From assembly GCF_037198285.1 (NCBI RefSeq), contig NZ_CP147243.1, positions 1,054,001 to 1,118,000 on the forward strand: a DNA stretch of 64,000 nucleotides. The letters run 5' to 3'. The stretch comes from Haladaptatus sp. DJG-WS-42 (GTDB taxonomy: Archaea > Halobacteriota > Halobacteria > Halobacteriales > Halococcaceae). Below the pieces are notes generated by a model. That model had not been told where the DNA came from. It was given only the letters and a program-made list of their open reading frames with translations, and did no database searches. This document shows, one piece after another, positions 42,579 to 50,881 of this stretch. The position numbers and the translations under genes are program-made. Positions within the stretch are counted from its first letter, which is position 1; every line of letters starts with the position of its first letter.

Positions 42579-42964
42579 CTCCCCGGCCGACGCATTATTG
42601 TCTCGAGCGGAGGTGAGAGACATCATCGTTCTGTAGGGAGTTCGAACCCTGCAAGTCGCAGCGCGCGAACGCAGTGAGCGCGACCGTCTTGCTCTGGTTC
42701 AACTCCCGGCCGACGCACTCCCTGCGGTCGTTTGTCGGCCGACGTTCACCTCGCTTTGCTCGGTGAATTCCCGGAGAGACCACGTCTCTCCGTTGTTCGC
42801 ACCGCTTTCGCGGTGCTCACTCCCGGCCGACACATTTTCTAAACACTATCGGAGAGACTCGGCTTTGCGTCTTCGAAGCTACATACTACCAAAAGACGCA
42901 ACAATCGTCCACAAAATCGCCGCAGTGACAAGACTATTTGACACTCCCACCCGTATTCTCGCCA
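42529..42964. other. tRNA 3'-end array and hairpins; no protein gene
   Basis: 436 gene-free bases between tRNA-Gly and nadE. They contain three further copies of the tRNA 3' end CTCCCGGCCGACGCA: 42579-42594 with one extra C, 42703-42717 exact, and 42820-42834 with ACACA at the end. Hairpins lie between them: CGCGC/GCGCG at 42662-42682, GGAGAGAC/GTCTCTCC at 42773-42791 and GCACCGC/GCGGTGC at 42799-42816. No integrase gene remains. Confidence 0.75.
42696..42767 (+). repeat. 72-bp direct repeat, copy 2
   Basis: Exact second copy of 42507-42578, lying 189 bases downstream (start to start). The preceding bases do not form the rest of a tRNA, so this is an isolated tRNA 3' fragment plus its flank. 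Confidence 0.85.
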
Positions 42965-43798
42965 ATGACAGACACGCAGACGGTTGACGCCGGAAAGCGT
43001 ATCGACCTCTCGTTCACCGAACAGGAACTAGAGGCACACCGCGAACACATCACCCAGTTCATCCGCGACCAAGTGCGCGCTGCGGGCGTCGACGGAGCCG
43101 TGCTTGGCCTTTCTGGCGGCATCGATTCGACGCTCACCGCCCACCTCGCCGTCGAGGCACTCGGCACAGAGAACGTCCACGGCCTCGTCCTCCCGAGTGA
43201 GGTGAACGCCGCGGACAACATGAGCGACGCAGAGCGCGTTGCCCAACTGCTCGAAATCGAGTACGACGTCATCGAAATCAATCCGATTGTGGACGCGTTC
43301 TTGGCTGCCGTTCCAGAAGCCAAAGACGACCAACTCGCCGCCGGGAACGTCCGCGTTCGCACGCGGGCGGTGCTCAACTACCTCGTGGCGAACCACGAAT
43401 CGCGGCTCGTCCTCGGCACGGGCAACCGCTCTGAGGCGCTCGTTGGCTACTTCACGAAGTACGGCGACGGCGCGGTTGACTGCCACCCGATTGCGAATCT
43501 GTATAAGGGACAGGTGCGCCAACTCGCCCGCCATATCGGCGTGCCAGAAGACCTCGCCGCGAAAACCGCGACCGCAGGAATGTGGGTTGGCCAGACCGAC
43601 GAGGAGGAGATGGGCGTCCCCTACGACACCTTAGACCAGGTGCTCGCACTCTACGTCGATGGCCCGCTCACCAAGGCGCAGACGGTAGCGGCGCTCGGCG
43701 TGGGTGACTCGGTCGTCGACCGCGTTGACGAACTGTATACGAACAGCGAGCACAAGCGCAACGTCCCGCCGGGACCAACGTCCCTTTCTTCGCTCTAA
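42965..43798 (+). CDS. nadE: NH3-dependent NAD+ synthetase
   Basis: 277 residues from the ATG at 42965 (MTDTQTVDAGK). Adenylates nicotinic acid adenine dinucleotide and amidates it with ammonia. The pyrophosphatase loop is LGLSGGIDSTLTAHL near residue 47; GTGNRSEALVGYFTKYGDGAVD and IANLYKGQVRQLA hold further active-site residues. No glutaminase domain, so free ammonia is used. Its stop is 1 base from the stop of the convergent C2H2 gene. Confidence 0.95.
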   Translation: MTDTQTVDAGKRIDLSFTEQELEAHREHITQFIRDQVRAAGVDGAVLGLSGGIDSTLTAHLAVEALGTENVHGLVLPSEVNAADNMSDAERVAQLLEIEYDVIEINPIVDAFLAAVPEAKDDQLAAGNVRVRTRAVLNYLVANHESRLVLGTGNRSEALVGYFTKYGDGAVDCHPIANLYKGQVRQLARHIGVPEDLAAKTATAGMWVGQTDEEEMGVPYDTLDQVLALYVDGPLTKAQTVAALGVGDSVVDRVDELYTNSEHKRNVPPGPTSLSSL

Positions 43799-43799
43799 C

Positions 43800-44381
43800 T
43801 CAGCCGCGTCTCGCAATAATCGTGATTCTGTCGCCCTCTTGCAGCAGGTACTCGGCTGGGTTCACTGACTCGCCGTTCACCTGCACGCGAACCGTGTCGC
43901 CGTTTGCCTGCGCGTAGGTGGTCCCGTCGTAGCTCACAGACGCTTCCGTCACCGAGATGTTGAGGGTGTCCATCGCGTACTTGAGCGTGATTTGATTCGC
44001 GTGGCCGTGCCACTGAGAGCCGTCGCCGCCTTCGAAGTGGAACGCCCTATCCTGATTCTGGAAGCGCGACTGGCTAAAATCGAGTCGGTCACCGCCGATT
44101 TCTGCGGTGATAGGGCCGTGGAAGTGTGCGCCGCCGAGGTTGGTCGGCTGGATGTTGTCGCTCCCCGCGAAGAAGGTGACGTAGCCGATGACGCCCGCGA
44201 CGGCGAGAATGACGACGACGAGCGCGTAGGGAGCCACATCGGTGGCCGTAGGCTCGTCCTCGGTCAGCCCGACGCGACGGCGGTCGATTGGCCCGAGTTC
44301 TGCGGCGTGGTCACTCCGAAGGTGGTCGTGATAGGCATCCGCAGAAGAAAACGCCTCGTCGCAGTACGAACACTCGGGCAT
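43800..44381 (-). CDS. C2H2 zinc-finger membrane protein with extracytoplasmic beta domain
   Basis: 193 residues. Residues 3-25 form a C2H2 finger (CSYCDEAF, then HDHLRSDH). A membrane helix spans about 52-72. The outer part is rich in His (GGAHFHGP, FHFEGG, QWHGHANQ) and ends with VRVQVNGESVNPAEYLLQEG then DRITIIARRG, which looks like the last strands of a ThiS/MoaD-type beta-grasp fold. A cytosolic finger joined to an outside His-rich domain suggests signalling across the membrane; function unknown. Convergent with nadE. Confidence 0.75.
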   Translation of the reverse strand: MPECSYCDEAFSSADAYHDHLRSDHAAELGPIDRRRVGLTEDEPTATDVAPYALVVVILAVAGVIGYVTFFAGSDNIQPTNLGGAHFHGPITAEIGGDRLDFSQSRFQNQDRAFHFEGGDGSQWHGHANQITLKYAMDTLNISVTEASVSYDGTTYAQANGDTVRVQVNGESVNPAEYLLQEGDRITIIARRG

Positions 44382-44405
44382 GGGTTAGCCACTCATGGCG
44401 CAAAC

Positions 44406-45104
44406 TCAACCTTTTCGGTGCGCGTCAAAATCGACCGCCGTCTCAACGAGGTGGGCGAACGCTTCGGCTTCGGCCTGTTCTTGGACCGGAGCTTCGGCCT
44501 CGTCGCGGACACGTTGTTTCACGACGCGGAGCGCCTCCGGGTTGTTCGTGGCGATACGCTCTGCGACCGCCTGCGGGTTCTCCGTGATTTGGGAGATGAG
44601 ACCCATCCGGAGGGCTTCTTCGGCATCGACGACGCGGCCAGTGAGCGCGATGTCGAGGGCCTCGCCCTGCCCGACGATTTTCGGCAGGCGAACCGTCCCG
44701 CCCCACGCGCCAAAGAGGCCGAACACGACGCCCGGTTCGGCGAACGTTGCTCGCGGGGTAGCAACCCGCAGGTCACACGCGAGGGCCATCTCGACGCCAC
44801 CGCCACGTGCCGGGCCAGTGATGCCCGCGACGGTGACGGCTTCTGTGTCCTCGATGGCGGTCGCCACGCGCTGGCCGAGTTCGGCGAACTCCTTCGCGCT
44901 CGGACCGTCGAGTTGCTGCACTTCAGCCAAATCAGCGCCCGCAGAGAACGCGCTGCCCGCGCCGTGGATGTAGATGACGGCAGCGTCCGTCTCGGTGACC
45001 GCGCGTTCGAGCGCGCGGAGCCCGTCTTTAGAGAGCGCATTTCGCTGGTCTGGACGGTCGAGCGTGACCACCCGTAGCCCGTCGGTGTCCGTGGTCGAAA
45101 TCAT
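44406..45104 (-). CDS. Enoyl-CoA hydratase/isomerase family protein
   Basis: 232 residues from the ATG at 45104 (MISTTDTDGLRVVTLDRP). Crotonase fold: RNALSKDGLRAL, the oxyanion-hole block AFSAGADLAEV, and GITGPARGGGVEMALACDLRVAT (landmark GGGVEMALACDLR). One catalytic Glu position is plausible at EPGVVFGLF, but the specific substrate cannot be told. Slightly short for the family (about 255 usual). Divergent from the DUF7114 gene, 60 bases apart. Confidence 0.88.
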   Translation of the reverse strand: MISTTDTDGLRVVTLDRPDQRNALSKDGLRALERAVTETDAAVIYIHGAGSAFSAGADLAEVQQLDGPSAKEFAELGQRVATAIEDTEAVTVAGITGPARGGGVEMALACDLRVATPRATFAEPGVVFGLFGAWGGTVRLPKIVGQGEALDIALTGRVVDAEEALRMGLISQITENPQAVAERIATNNPEALRVVKQRVRDEAEAPVQEQAEAEAFAHLVETAVDFDAHRKG

Positions 45105-45164
45105 GGCAGGAAGTGACCGTCCGTTTCCAAAGGTCTTTGCCCTTCCCGACGCTAAATTGGGGCA

Positions 45165-45839
45165 ATGGAGGAAGCCGCTGCGGTTCGCCACGCCGCACTG
45201 GACGCGATACGCGATATCGAGCCAGCGCGGTTGCGTGGCGATATTGAGGCCATACTCTCTGCCGGGTCGATGGCCCCGGGCGTTCTGACACTTCTCTGTG
45301 CGCAGGCTGTCGACAACGTCGAGCCGAACGCGATTCGCACCCGAGCCGCAGGTGTTCAACTGATCTACGAAGGCCTCCGACTCACCCGGACGCTCACCCA
45401 AAACCCCTCGTGGGAAACCGACGTCGAGCAAGCGAACTTGGACGTACTCGCCGCAGACGTGCTCGTCTCGCGGGGCTTTCATCTCCTCGCGCGAACCGAA
45501 GCCGCAGACAAGGCCGTCGCCACCGTCCAAGCGTTCGGCCGCGACCAAACCCGCCGCGCGGACGCCAATGCCGACACCGACACCTTAGACCGCAACTTAG
45601 AACGCGACGTGTTCGACCTCGCGCTCGTCGCCGGAACCACCGCCGTCGGCGCGACCACCTCACCCCCACTCCGCACGTTCGTCCGCGACCTGACCACCAC
45701 CTACGACGACGTGGTGTTTCCCGACCCGGAACTCCTGTTCACAGACGCCGTCACAGAGTCGCTCGCGGGCCATCTCGCCGCCCACGATGCGGGACTAGGA
45801 GTGGACGACGGCGTCCGCACCTCGGCGACCGACCCCTGA
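45165..45839 (+). CDS. DUF7114 family protein (polyprenyl-synthase-like helical fold)
   Basis: 224 residues, all helical. MEEAAAVRHAALDAI and SAGSMAPGVLTLLCAQA followed by AAGVQLIYEGLRLTRTL recall the helices of trans-isoprenyl diphosphate synthases, but the DDxxD motifs are missing, so catalysis is unlikely. I recall it as haloarchaeal DUF7114. It ends 48 bases before tRNA-Thr. Confidence 0.78.
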   Translation: MEEAAAVRHAALDAIRDIEPARLRGDIEAILSAGSMAPGVLTLLCAQAVDNVEPNAIRTRAAGVQLIYEGLRLTRTLTQNPSWETDVEQANLDVLAADVLVSRGFHLLARTEAADKAVATVQAFGRDQTRRADANADTDTLDRNLERDVFDLALVAGTTAVGATTSPPLRTFVRDLTTTYDDVVFPDPELLFTDAVTESLAGHLAAHDAGLGVDDGVRTSATDP

Positions 45840-45887
45840 CGCGAATCGAAACGTCTAAAGACGGGACGGCGTAAGTTGGTATTGCCT

Positions 45888-45959
45888 GCCTGGGTAGCTT
45901 AGCGGTAAAGCGCGTCCTTGGTAAGGACGAGAGCCCGGGTTCAAATCCCGGCCTAGGCT
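45888..45959 (+). tRNA. tRNA-Thr (anticodon GGT)
   Basis: 72-nt cloverleaf: acceptor GCCTGGG/CCTAGGC with one G-T pair, D stem GCT/AGC, anticodon stem CGTCC/GGACG with loop TTGGTAA (GGT), T stem CCGGG/CCCGG with loop TTCAAAT, discriminator T. CCA not encoded. Well formed, in contrast to the tRNA-Gly upstream. Confidence 0.93.
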
Positions 45960-46433
45960 TTTCTGACGAAATTATACGGCAAGCGCAGCGAGCCAGCTGA
46001 TAAACGCAGAGCCGAACAAACACTCGTTCCGAGTTGCCACTGTCTGTGTCGCGTACGAAGCGGGGGCAGGAGACGGAGCGACAGGTCACCCACGAACCGA
46101 TGTGATGACGGACGTGGACACGACGTGTCGCCGTGAACGGAAGAGCGGAGACCGCCGCCGGAACCCCAGTACCGACGGCAGTTCAAAGCGGAGTACAACG
46201 GGTCGCTGTAAGTCGACCCGCCGTGCAGTCACCGCGTCCCACCCCCTATCGGTCGTAGTCGATGTACGCCCTTATATCTAGTGTGGTATTGTGTGAAATT
46301 AACTATCTAGCTACCTGAATTCGCGTGGAAACCAGCCTCCGGCGCCGTCACAGCACGCGATGGCTCGACCGGCACCATTCGCCATGACAGACAGTAACTA
46401 ACGTTTTTACGCCAGCCGACGTATGACACCTCG
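45960..46433. other. Gene-poor stretch downstream of tRNA-Thr
   Basis: 474 bases without a convincing gene. One plus-strand frame stays open from about 45967 to 46280 but is Arg/Ser/Thr-rich, lacks a good early start and looks like decayed sequence. An AT-rich patch near 46270-46320 and GTTTTTAC at 46403-46410 probably belong to the TrkA-gene promoter. No repeat of the tRNA-Thr end was found. Confidence 0.5.
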
Positions 46434-47111
46434 ATGAGGTATGTGATTGTCGGATTTGGGCGTGTGGGACACCGAACGGCGCGCATCTTGAAAGAGGAGG
46501 GTCACGACGTGACCATCATCGAAATCGACGCGAAAAAGTGTGACCGAGCGCGCGAAGAGGGGTTTTCAGTCATCGAGGGCGACGCGATGGACGAAGCCAC
46601 CCTCGACCACGCCGACCTCAACTCGGCAGACGCCTTTGGCGGCCTCTCTGGTGACTTGAATGTGAACTACGCAGCCTGCATCGTCGCCGCAAAACACGGC
46701 TGCAGGACAGTCATGCGCATCGACGAGGACTACCGTGAGGAGATCTACGAGAAGTACGCCGCAGACGTAGACGAAATCATCTACCCCGAACGCCTCGGCG
46801 CAATCGGGGCGAAAAACGCCTTGCTTGGCGGGGATTTCAACATCATTGCAGACCTCACCGCAGACCTCTCGCTCGCCAGCTTCTCGCTGCCGGAGGATTC
46901 GCCCATCATCGACCTGCACGTGAGCGAAATCGACCTGCCTGAGGGGGCCGTACTCTACGCCCACGGCCGGGCGCACCAGGCACAGACGATTCCGCTCCCA
47001 CAGACCGTCATCCAGCCGGGTGACCGCGTTTCCATCATCGCAGAGGTTGGCGACATGGACGCCGTAAAACAGGTCTTACTCGGGCCGAATCGGACGGCGA
47101 CGGCCAGCTAA
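46434..47111 (+). CDS. trkA: TrkA-type potassium regulatory protein (RCK N plus C domains)
   Basis: 225 residues. An N-terminal Rossmann fold with MRYVIVGFGRVGHRTARIL binds NAD(H) or ATP, with the acidic ligand in TIIEIDAKKCD and EGDAMDEATL. A C-terminal RCK_C domain (about 140-220) has LPEDSPIIDLHVSEIDL. Peripheral regulator of a Trk/Ktr K+ channel; the channel subunit is not encoded here. Its stop overlaps the stop of the convergent ABC ATPase gene by 4 bases. Confidence 0.9.
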   Translation: MRYVIVGFGRVGHRTARILKEEGHDVTIIEIDAKKCDRAREEGFSVIEGDAMDEATLDHADLNSADAFGGLSGDLNVNYAACIVAAKHGCRTVMRIDEDYREEIYEKYAADVDEIIYPERLGAIGAKNALLGGDFNIIADLTADLSLASFSLPEDSPIIDLHVSEIDLPEGAVLYAHGRAHQAQTIPLPQTVIQPGDRVSIIAEVGDMDAVKQVLLGPNRTATAS

Positions 47112-47860
47112 TACACTAATTCGCCGGTGATGAATTTTCGCGCCCGCTCGTCGTGTGGGCGTTCGAACACCCGTTCTGTCGCGCCGTACTCGATGCACTC
47201 ACCAGCCAACAGCACCGCGGTTCGGTCTGAGACGCGCCGTGCTTGTTGCATGTCGTGGGTGGCGATGACGACGCCGATGCCGCGGTCTCGCGCCCGTGTG
47301 ACCGCTTCTTCGAGCAGCGCGGTGTTCCGCGGGTCGAGGTTCGAAGTCGGTTCATCGAGCAACAGCACGTCGGGTTCGACCGCGAGCGCTCGGGCAAAGG
47401 CGACGCGCTGGGCTTCGCCCGCAGACAGCCCCCGGGCGTGCTGGCTCATTTTGTCGCGCATGCCAACGGTATCGAGCGCGTCGAGCACCGCAGATGGCGC
47501 ACGCTCGCGGGTCAGCATGTGTTTGAGGCGTGTTGGCCACGGTTGGCGCACGTCGAGGCCGTACGCCGCGTTCTTGGCAACCGTCGTGCTGAACAGGCTC
47601 CGGTCTTGGAACACCATCCCGATGCGCCGCCTGCGAGCGAGGCGCTCCTCACGCGAGAGTGACCAGACGTCGTCGCCATCGACGAGTACGTCGCCCGCCT
47701 GTGGCGGGTCGAACAGCGCGAGTAGACGCAACAGGGTGGTTTTGCCCGTCCCCGACGGTCCGACGATGGCGAGCACTTCGCCCGCGGACACATCGAGGGA
47801 AACAGCCGAGAGCACGTCGGTGCCATTAAAGCCGTGTGAGAGTGCGCGAGCCTGAATCAT
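47108..47860 (-). CDS. tupC: Tungstate-type ABC transporter, ATP-binding protein
   Basis: 250 residues from the ATG at 47860 ([11 protein letters not shown]). Walker A GPSGTGKT at residues 34-41, ABC signature [15 protein letters not shown], Walker [14 protein letters not shown] and the switch His in IATHDMQ. Energises import with the permease encoded directly upstream (4-base overlap). With TupA and TupB it forms a complete tup operon, supplying tungstate or molybdate for the pterin cofactor. Confidence 0.9.
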   Translation of the reverse strand: MIQARALSHGFNGTDVLSAVSLDVSAGEVLAIVGPSGTGKTTLLRLLALFDPPQAGDVLVDGDDVWSLSREERLARRRRIGMVFQDRSLFSTTVAKNAAYGLDVRQPWPTRLKHMLTRERAPSAVLDALDTVGMRDKMSQHARGLSAGEAQRVAFARALAVEPDVLLLDEPTSNLDPRNTALLEEAVTRARDRGIGVVIATHDMQQARRVSDRTAVLLAGECIEYGATERVFERPHDERARKFITGELVY

Positions 47861-48546
47861 GCGTCCCACCGCCCGCGGTCGCGCACCCACGCGCCGAGCG
47901 CGTTCACGCCGAGCACGAGCACGAGCAACACGATGCCGAGGGCGATTCCCGTCTCATACCGGCCGCGGCGGGCTTCGACGGTGATGGCCGTCGTCAGCGT
48001 ACTGGTGAGCGACGTTCCGTCGGAAAGGACGATGTTCCCCCCGACGATGAGCACCGACCCGACTTCGCTGATGGCCCGGCCGTAACCTGCGAGGATGGCC
48101 GTGATGATGCCGTAGCGGGCTTCTTTGATGACGACGAGGGCGACGTCCACGCGAGTGCCGCCGCTCGCGTAGGCGGCGTCTTTGACCGACTGTTCGACGC
48201 CCGAGAGCGCAGAGAGCGTGACGCTCGTGATGACCGGGGTGGCGAGAATGACCTGTGAAATGACCATCGCCTCGACGGTGAACAGGAGGTCGAGACTGCC
48301 AAGCGGCCCGGAGTTAGAGAGCATGAGCAACACCAGCAATCCGACGACGACGCTCGGAAAACCCATGCCGGTGTTGATAACCGACGTGACGAGTCCCCTG
48401 CCGGGGAAGCGATTGAAACTCACACCAAAGGCAATTGGCAGGCTGAGCAGGGTGCTCACCAAGACGGCGGTCGTGCTCACCTGCAGCGAGACGACGATGA
48501 TGCTGACCAGATAGCGCCAGTTCAAGTCAGCGAGACTCTCTAACAC
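47857..48546 (-). CDS. tupB: Tungstate-type ABC transporter, permease
   Basis: 229 residues with about five or six helices. The cytoplasmic EAA-like loop is [18 protein letters not shown] (landmark DAAYASGGT), and [28 protein letters not shown] completes the typical TupB pattern. It overlaps tupC by 4 bases and follows tupA by 48 bases. Confidence 0.9.
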   Translation of the reverse strand: MLESLADLNWRYLVSIIVVSLQVSTTAVLVSTLLSLPIAFGVSFNRFPGRGLVTSVINTGMGFPSVVVGLLVLLMLSNSGPLGSLDLLFTVEAMVISQVILATPVITSVTLSALSGVEQSVKDAAYASGGTRVDVALVVIKEARYGIITAILAGYGRAISEVGSVLIVGGNIVLSDGTSLTSTLTTAITVEARRGRYETGIALGIVLLVLVLGVNALGAWVRDRGRWDA

Positions 48547-48594
48547 GTGCTGTCCTCGGGCGGGAGACGACTAAAAGGCCACGAGTGGCCCGAT

Positions 48595-49533
48595 TTATCC
48601 CTCGTAGTCTTCGGGGACGTACTCACCGAAGGTCGGCTCTTCTGAGAGCGCGTTCGGATAGAACAGCTGTTCGCCGTTCGCGGTGTAGTTCTCGATGATG
48701 GACTGGCCCTCGGGACTGGTGATGAAACCGATATATGCCATCGCCATCGCATAGTTCACGTCGGGGTACTTCGCCGGGTTCACCGCGATGACGCCGTAGG
48801 GGTTCTTGAGGATTTCTGGGCCGCCTTTGAGCGGGCCTTCCACCATGATTTCGAGGCCGATGTCGGCTTCCATCGAGAGATAGGTTCCGCGGTCTGCGAG
48901 CGTGTACGCCCCGCTCTGGTCTGCCTGCACCAGCGTGTCACCCATCCCCTTGCCGATGGACTGATACCACGTCCCGCCAGGTTCGCCCGCAGATTGCTCC
49001 CAAAGGGCCTGTTCTTTCTTGTGCGTCCCCGAGTCATCGCCTCGCGAGACGAACGTCGCCTGTTCGTTCGTAATCGTAGCGAGCGCTTCGGTCGCACTTC
49101 CCACCCCCGAGATGCCAGCCGGGTCGTCGCTCGGTCCGACGATAACGAAGTCGTTGTACATCACGTCGCGGCGATTCACGCCGTAGCCCTGCTGGATGAA
49201 CTCGTCTTCCGCGCCGCGGGCGTGGACGAGTACGAGGTCTGCGTCGCCGTCTTGGGCGGTACGAAGACTCGCACCCGTCCCCTTCGGGAGCGTCTTGATG
49301 GTGACGCCAAAGCGTTTTTCGAACGCAGGGTTGAGTTCGTCTAAGAGGCCGGAGTCGTAGGTCGAGGTCGTCGTCGCGAGCACCAACTCGGTGTCACCCG
49401 TCGCGCCGCCCATCGACCCCTCGCCCGACGCGCTCGGCTGTTGGTCGTCCGCGGTGTCGTCATTACCAAGACAACCGCTGAGCGCGAGCACCGCACCCAC
49501 ACCGGCGGCTTGGAGGAACCGTCGTCGTTGCAT
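48595..49533 (-). CDS. tupA: Tungstate-type ABC transporter, substrate-binding lipoprotein
   Basis: 312 residues. Tat-like signal MQRRRFLQAAG with lipobox LSGC (Cys21). The TupA hallmark TTTSTYDSGLLDELNPAFEK lies near residue 53, with the anion-binding Thr/Ser cluster; KGTGASLRTAQDGDADLVLVH and FVSRGDDSGTHKKE are further ligand-site blocks. Binds tungstate (possibly molybdate) outside the cell. First gene of the tup operon; TTTAAT read on the minus strand about 30 bases before the start may be its TATA element. Confidence 0.92.
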   Translation of the reverse strand: MQRRRFLQAAGVGAVLALSGCLGNDDTADDQQPSASGEGSMGGATGDTELVLATTTSTYDSGLLDELNPAFEKRFGVTIKTLPKGTGASLRTAQDGDADLVLVHARGAEDEFIQQGYGVNRRDVMYNDFVIVGPSDDPAGISGVGSATEALATITNEQATFVSRGDDSGTHKKEQALWEQSAGEPGGTWYQSIGKGMGDTLVQADQSGAYTLADRGTYLSMEADIGLEIMVEGPLKGGPEILKNPYGVIAVNPAKYPDVNYAMAMAYIGFITSPEGQSIIENYTANGEQLFYPNALSEEPTFGEYVPEDYEG

Positions 49534-49589
49534 TTGTCTGGCTGTACCGAAGGCAACTCGCGCATTAAACCTTGGCGTGCCAACGTAAC

Positions 49590-49634
49590 GTAAACTGGTT
49601 ATTTCCTCAATTGAGTGTGTAGACTTTCGTTTAC
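49590..49634. promoter_or_regulatory. Possible operator between tupA and the MOT1-like gene
   Basis: GTAAAC (49590-49595) and its reverse complement GTTTAC (49629-49634) flank a perfect palindrome CTCAATTGAG (49606-49615) almost symmetrically. The site lies between two divergent Mo/W transport genes, so a molybdate- or tungstate-responsive regulator is an obvious candidate. No experimental support. Confidence 0.4.
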
Positions 49635-49674
49635 TGAGAAGAATGAAGACGGTTCGAGAAAATCGTCTAGGTAG

Positions 49675-50757
49675 ATGGCGATTAGGTACGAAGCGCGCAC
49701 TGAATCTGCCCTGAAATTCACGACCGGTGAACTGACCGGTGCGTTAGGAGATTCGATTACGGCCCTTCCGCTCATCGTCGCGCTCGGGACGCTCACAGAC
49801 GCCTCACTCGCCCACATGTTGCTGTTTTTCGGCCTGTTTCAGGTGGTTTGGGGCGTCTACTACGGCATTCCGCTCTCAGTCGAGCCGATGAAGGCGCTCG
49901 CCGGACTCGCCATCGCCGGAGCCATCACCCACGGCGAACTCGTCGCTGCAGGCCTGCTCGCAGGCGGGATTCTACTCGTCGCGGGACAGGCTGGTCTGCT
50001 CTCACGGCTCTCGACGGTCGTTGGCCTGCCCGTCATCCGCGGCATCCAACTCGCCGTCGCCCTCCTGCTCGCAGAGGCCGGACTCGCCCTCGGTGGTGGC
50101 GACCTGCCCATGGCTCTCGCTGGCCTTGCTATCGTCGTGCTCGTCGCCCTCGGCGGCTACGCACGGGCGAGCGCGCTCGTCGTCCTCGCCGTCGGCGGCA
50201 TCCTCGCCGTGTCACAAACCTCGATTGCTGTAGCGCTCCCCACCCTCTCCGTGTTCCCCGTTTCCCCGCCCACGTTCTCCCTCGCGGCCACCGAGGGGAT
50301 GGTCGGCCAACTCGCGATGACGGTCGGCAACGCTGCCGTCGCCACCTCGCTCCTGCTCTCAGACCTGTTCGAGCGCGACGTGTCGGCCGACAACCTCGCC
50401 ACGAGCATGGGCTCCATGAACCTGCTCGCCGTCCCGCTCGGCGGCCTTCCGATGTGCCACGGCTCCGGTGGCCTCGCCGGGAAGTACGCCTTCGGGGCGC
50501 GAACCGGCGGCGCGAACGTGATTCTCGGCGTGCTCTACGCGCTCGTCGCGCTCGTCGCGGGCGTCCTCGTCGGCTTCCCGATGGCGTTGCTGGGCGTGTT
50601 GCTCGTCGTCGTCGCCGTCCAGCTAGGCGCGGTGTCGCTCGACTCAGCCCACCTGCCCGTTACCGTCGCCATCGGCGTCGTCGGCCTCGTGTTCGGCGTC
50701 GGCGTCGCCTTCGTTGCGGGCGTCACGGGTTGGTGGCTGCTCGACAGAGTCGCGTAA
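49675..50757 (+). CDS. MOT1-like sulfate/molybdate transporter
   Basis: 360 residues, about ten to eleven helices. FTTGELTGALGDSITALPL near the N terminus and GGLPMCHGSGGLAGKYAFGAR near residue 260 (landmark PMCHGSGGLAGKY) are the paired signatures of the MOT1 molybdate-transporter family, a branch of SulP without a STAS domain. Probably imports molybdate. Divergent from tupABC, giving the cell two routes for group-6 oxyanions. Confidence 0.88.
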   Translation: MAIRYEARTESALKFTTGELTGALGDSITALPLIVALGTLTDASLAHMLLFFGLFQVVWGVYYGIPLSVEPMKALAGLAIAGAITHGELVAAGLLAGGILLVAGQAGLLSRLSTVVGLPVIRGIQLAVALLLAEAGLALGGGDLPMALAGLAIVVLVALGGYARASALVVLAVGGILAVSQTSIAVALPTLSVFPVSPPTFSLAATEGMVGQLAMTVGNAAVATSLLLSDLFERDVSADNLATSMGSMNLLAVPLGGLPMCHGSGGLAGKYAFGARTGGANVILGVLYALVALVAGVLVGFPMALLGVLLVVVAVQLGAVSLDSAHLPVTVAIGVVGLVFGVGVAFVAGVTGWWLLDRVA

Positions 50758-50788
50758 CGGTTTTCGCCCGCTGGGGGTAACGGAGCAT

Positions 50789-50881
50789 ATGAGCTGGGCG
50801 TCCCTCTTCGAGCGCGCAGAACGCGACGACATTTCAGAACAAGCCGTACGCGACGCGCTCGCGGAGGTGCGCAGTGAGTAA
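50789..50881 (+). CDS. 30-residue protein preceding DUF7384 gene
   Basis: Encodes MSWASLFERAERDDISEQAV and ends ALAEVRSE, a single acidic amphipathic helix. It ends 5 bases inside the next gene, whose GTG start (50874) lies in another frame, giving tight translational coupling. I believe this small gene recurs before DUF7384 genes in haloarchaea, from memory. It may be a binding partner or a translational coupler. Confidence 0.6.
   Translation: MSWASLFERAERDDISEQAVRDALAEVRSE

Noticed and set aside
42601-42660. Possible second tRNA around GTAGGGAGTTCGAACCCTGC
   Set aside because: Only a T-arm-like hairpin with an 8-base loop is seen; no acceptor, D or anticodon stems can be built.
45967-46280. 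Open plus-strand frame after tRNA-Thr as a protein gene
   Set aside because: No suitable early start, Arg/Ser/Thr-rich composition and no recognisable domain.
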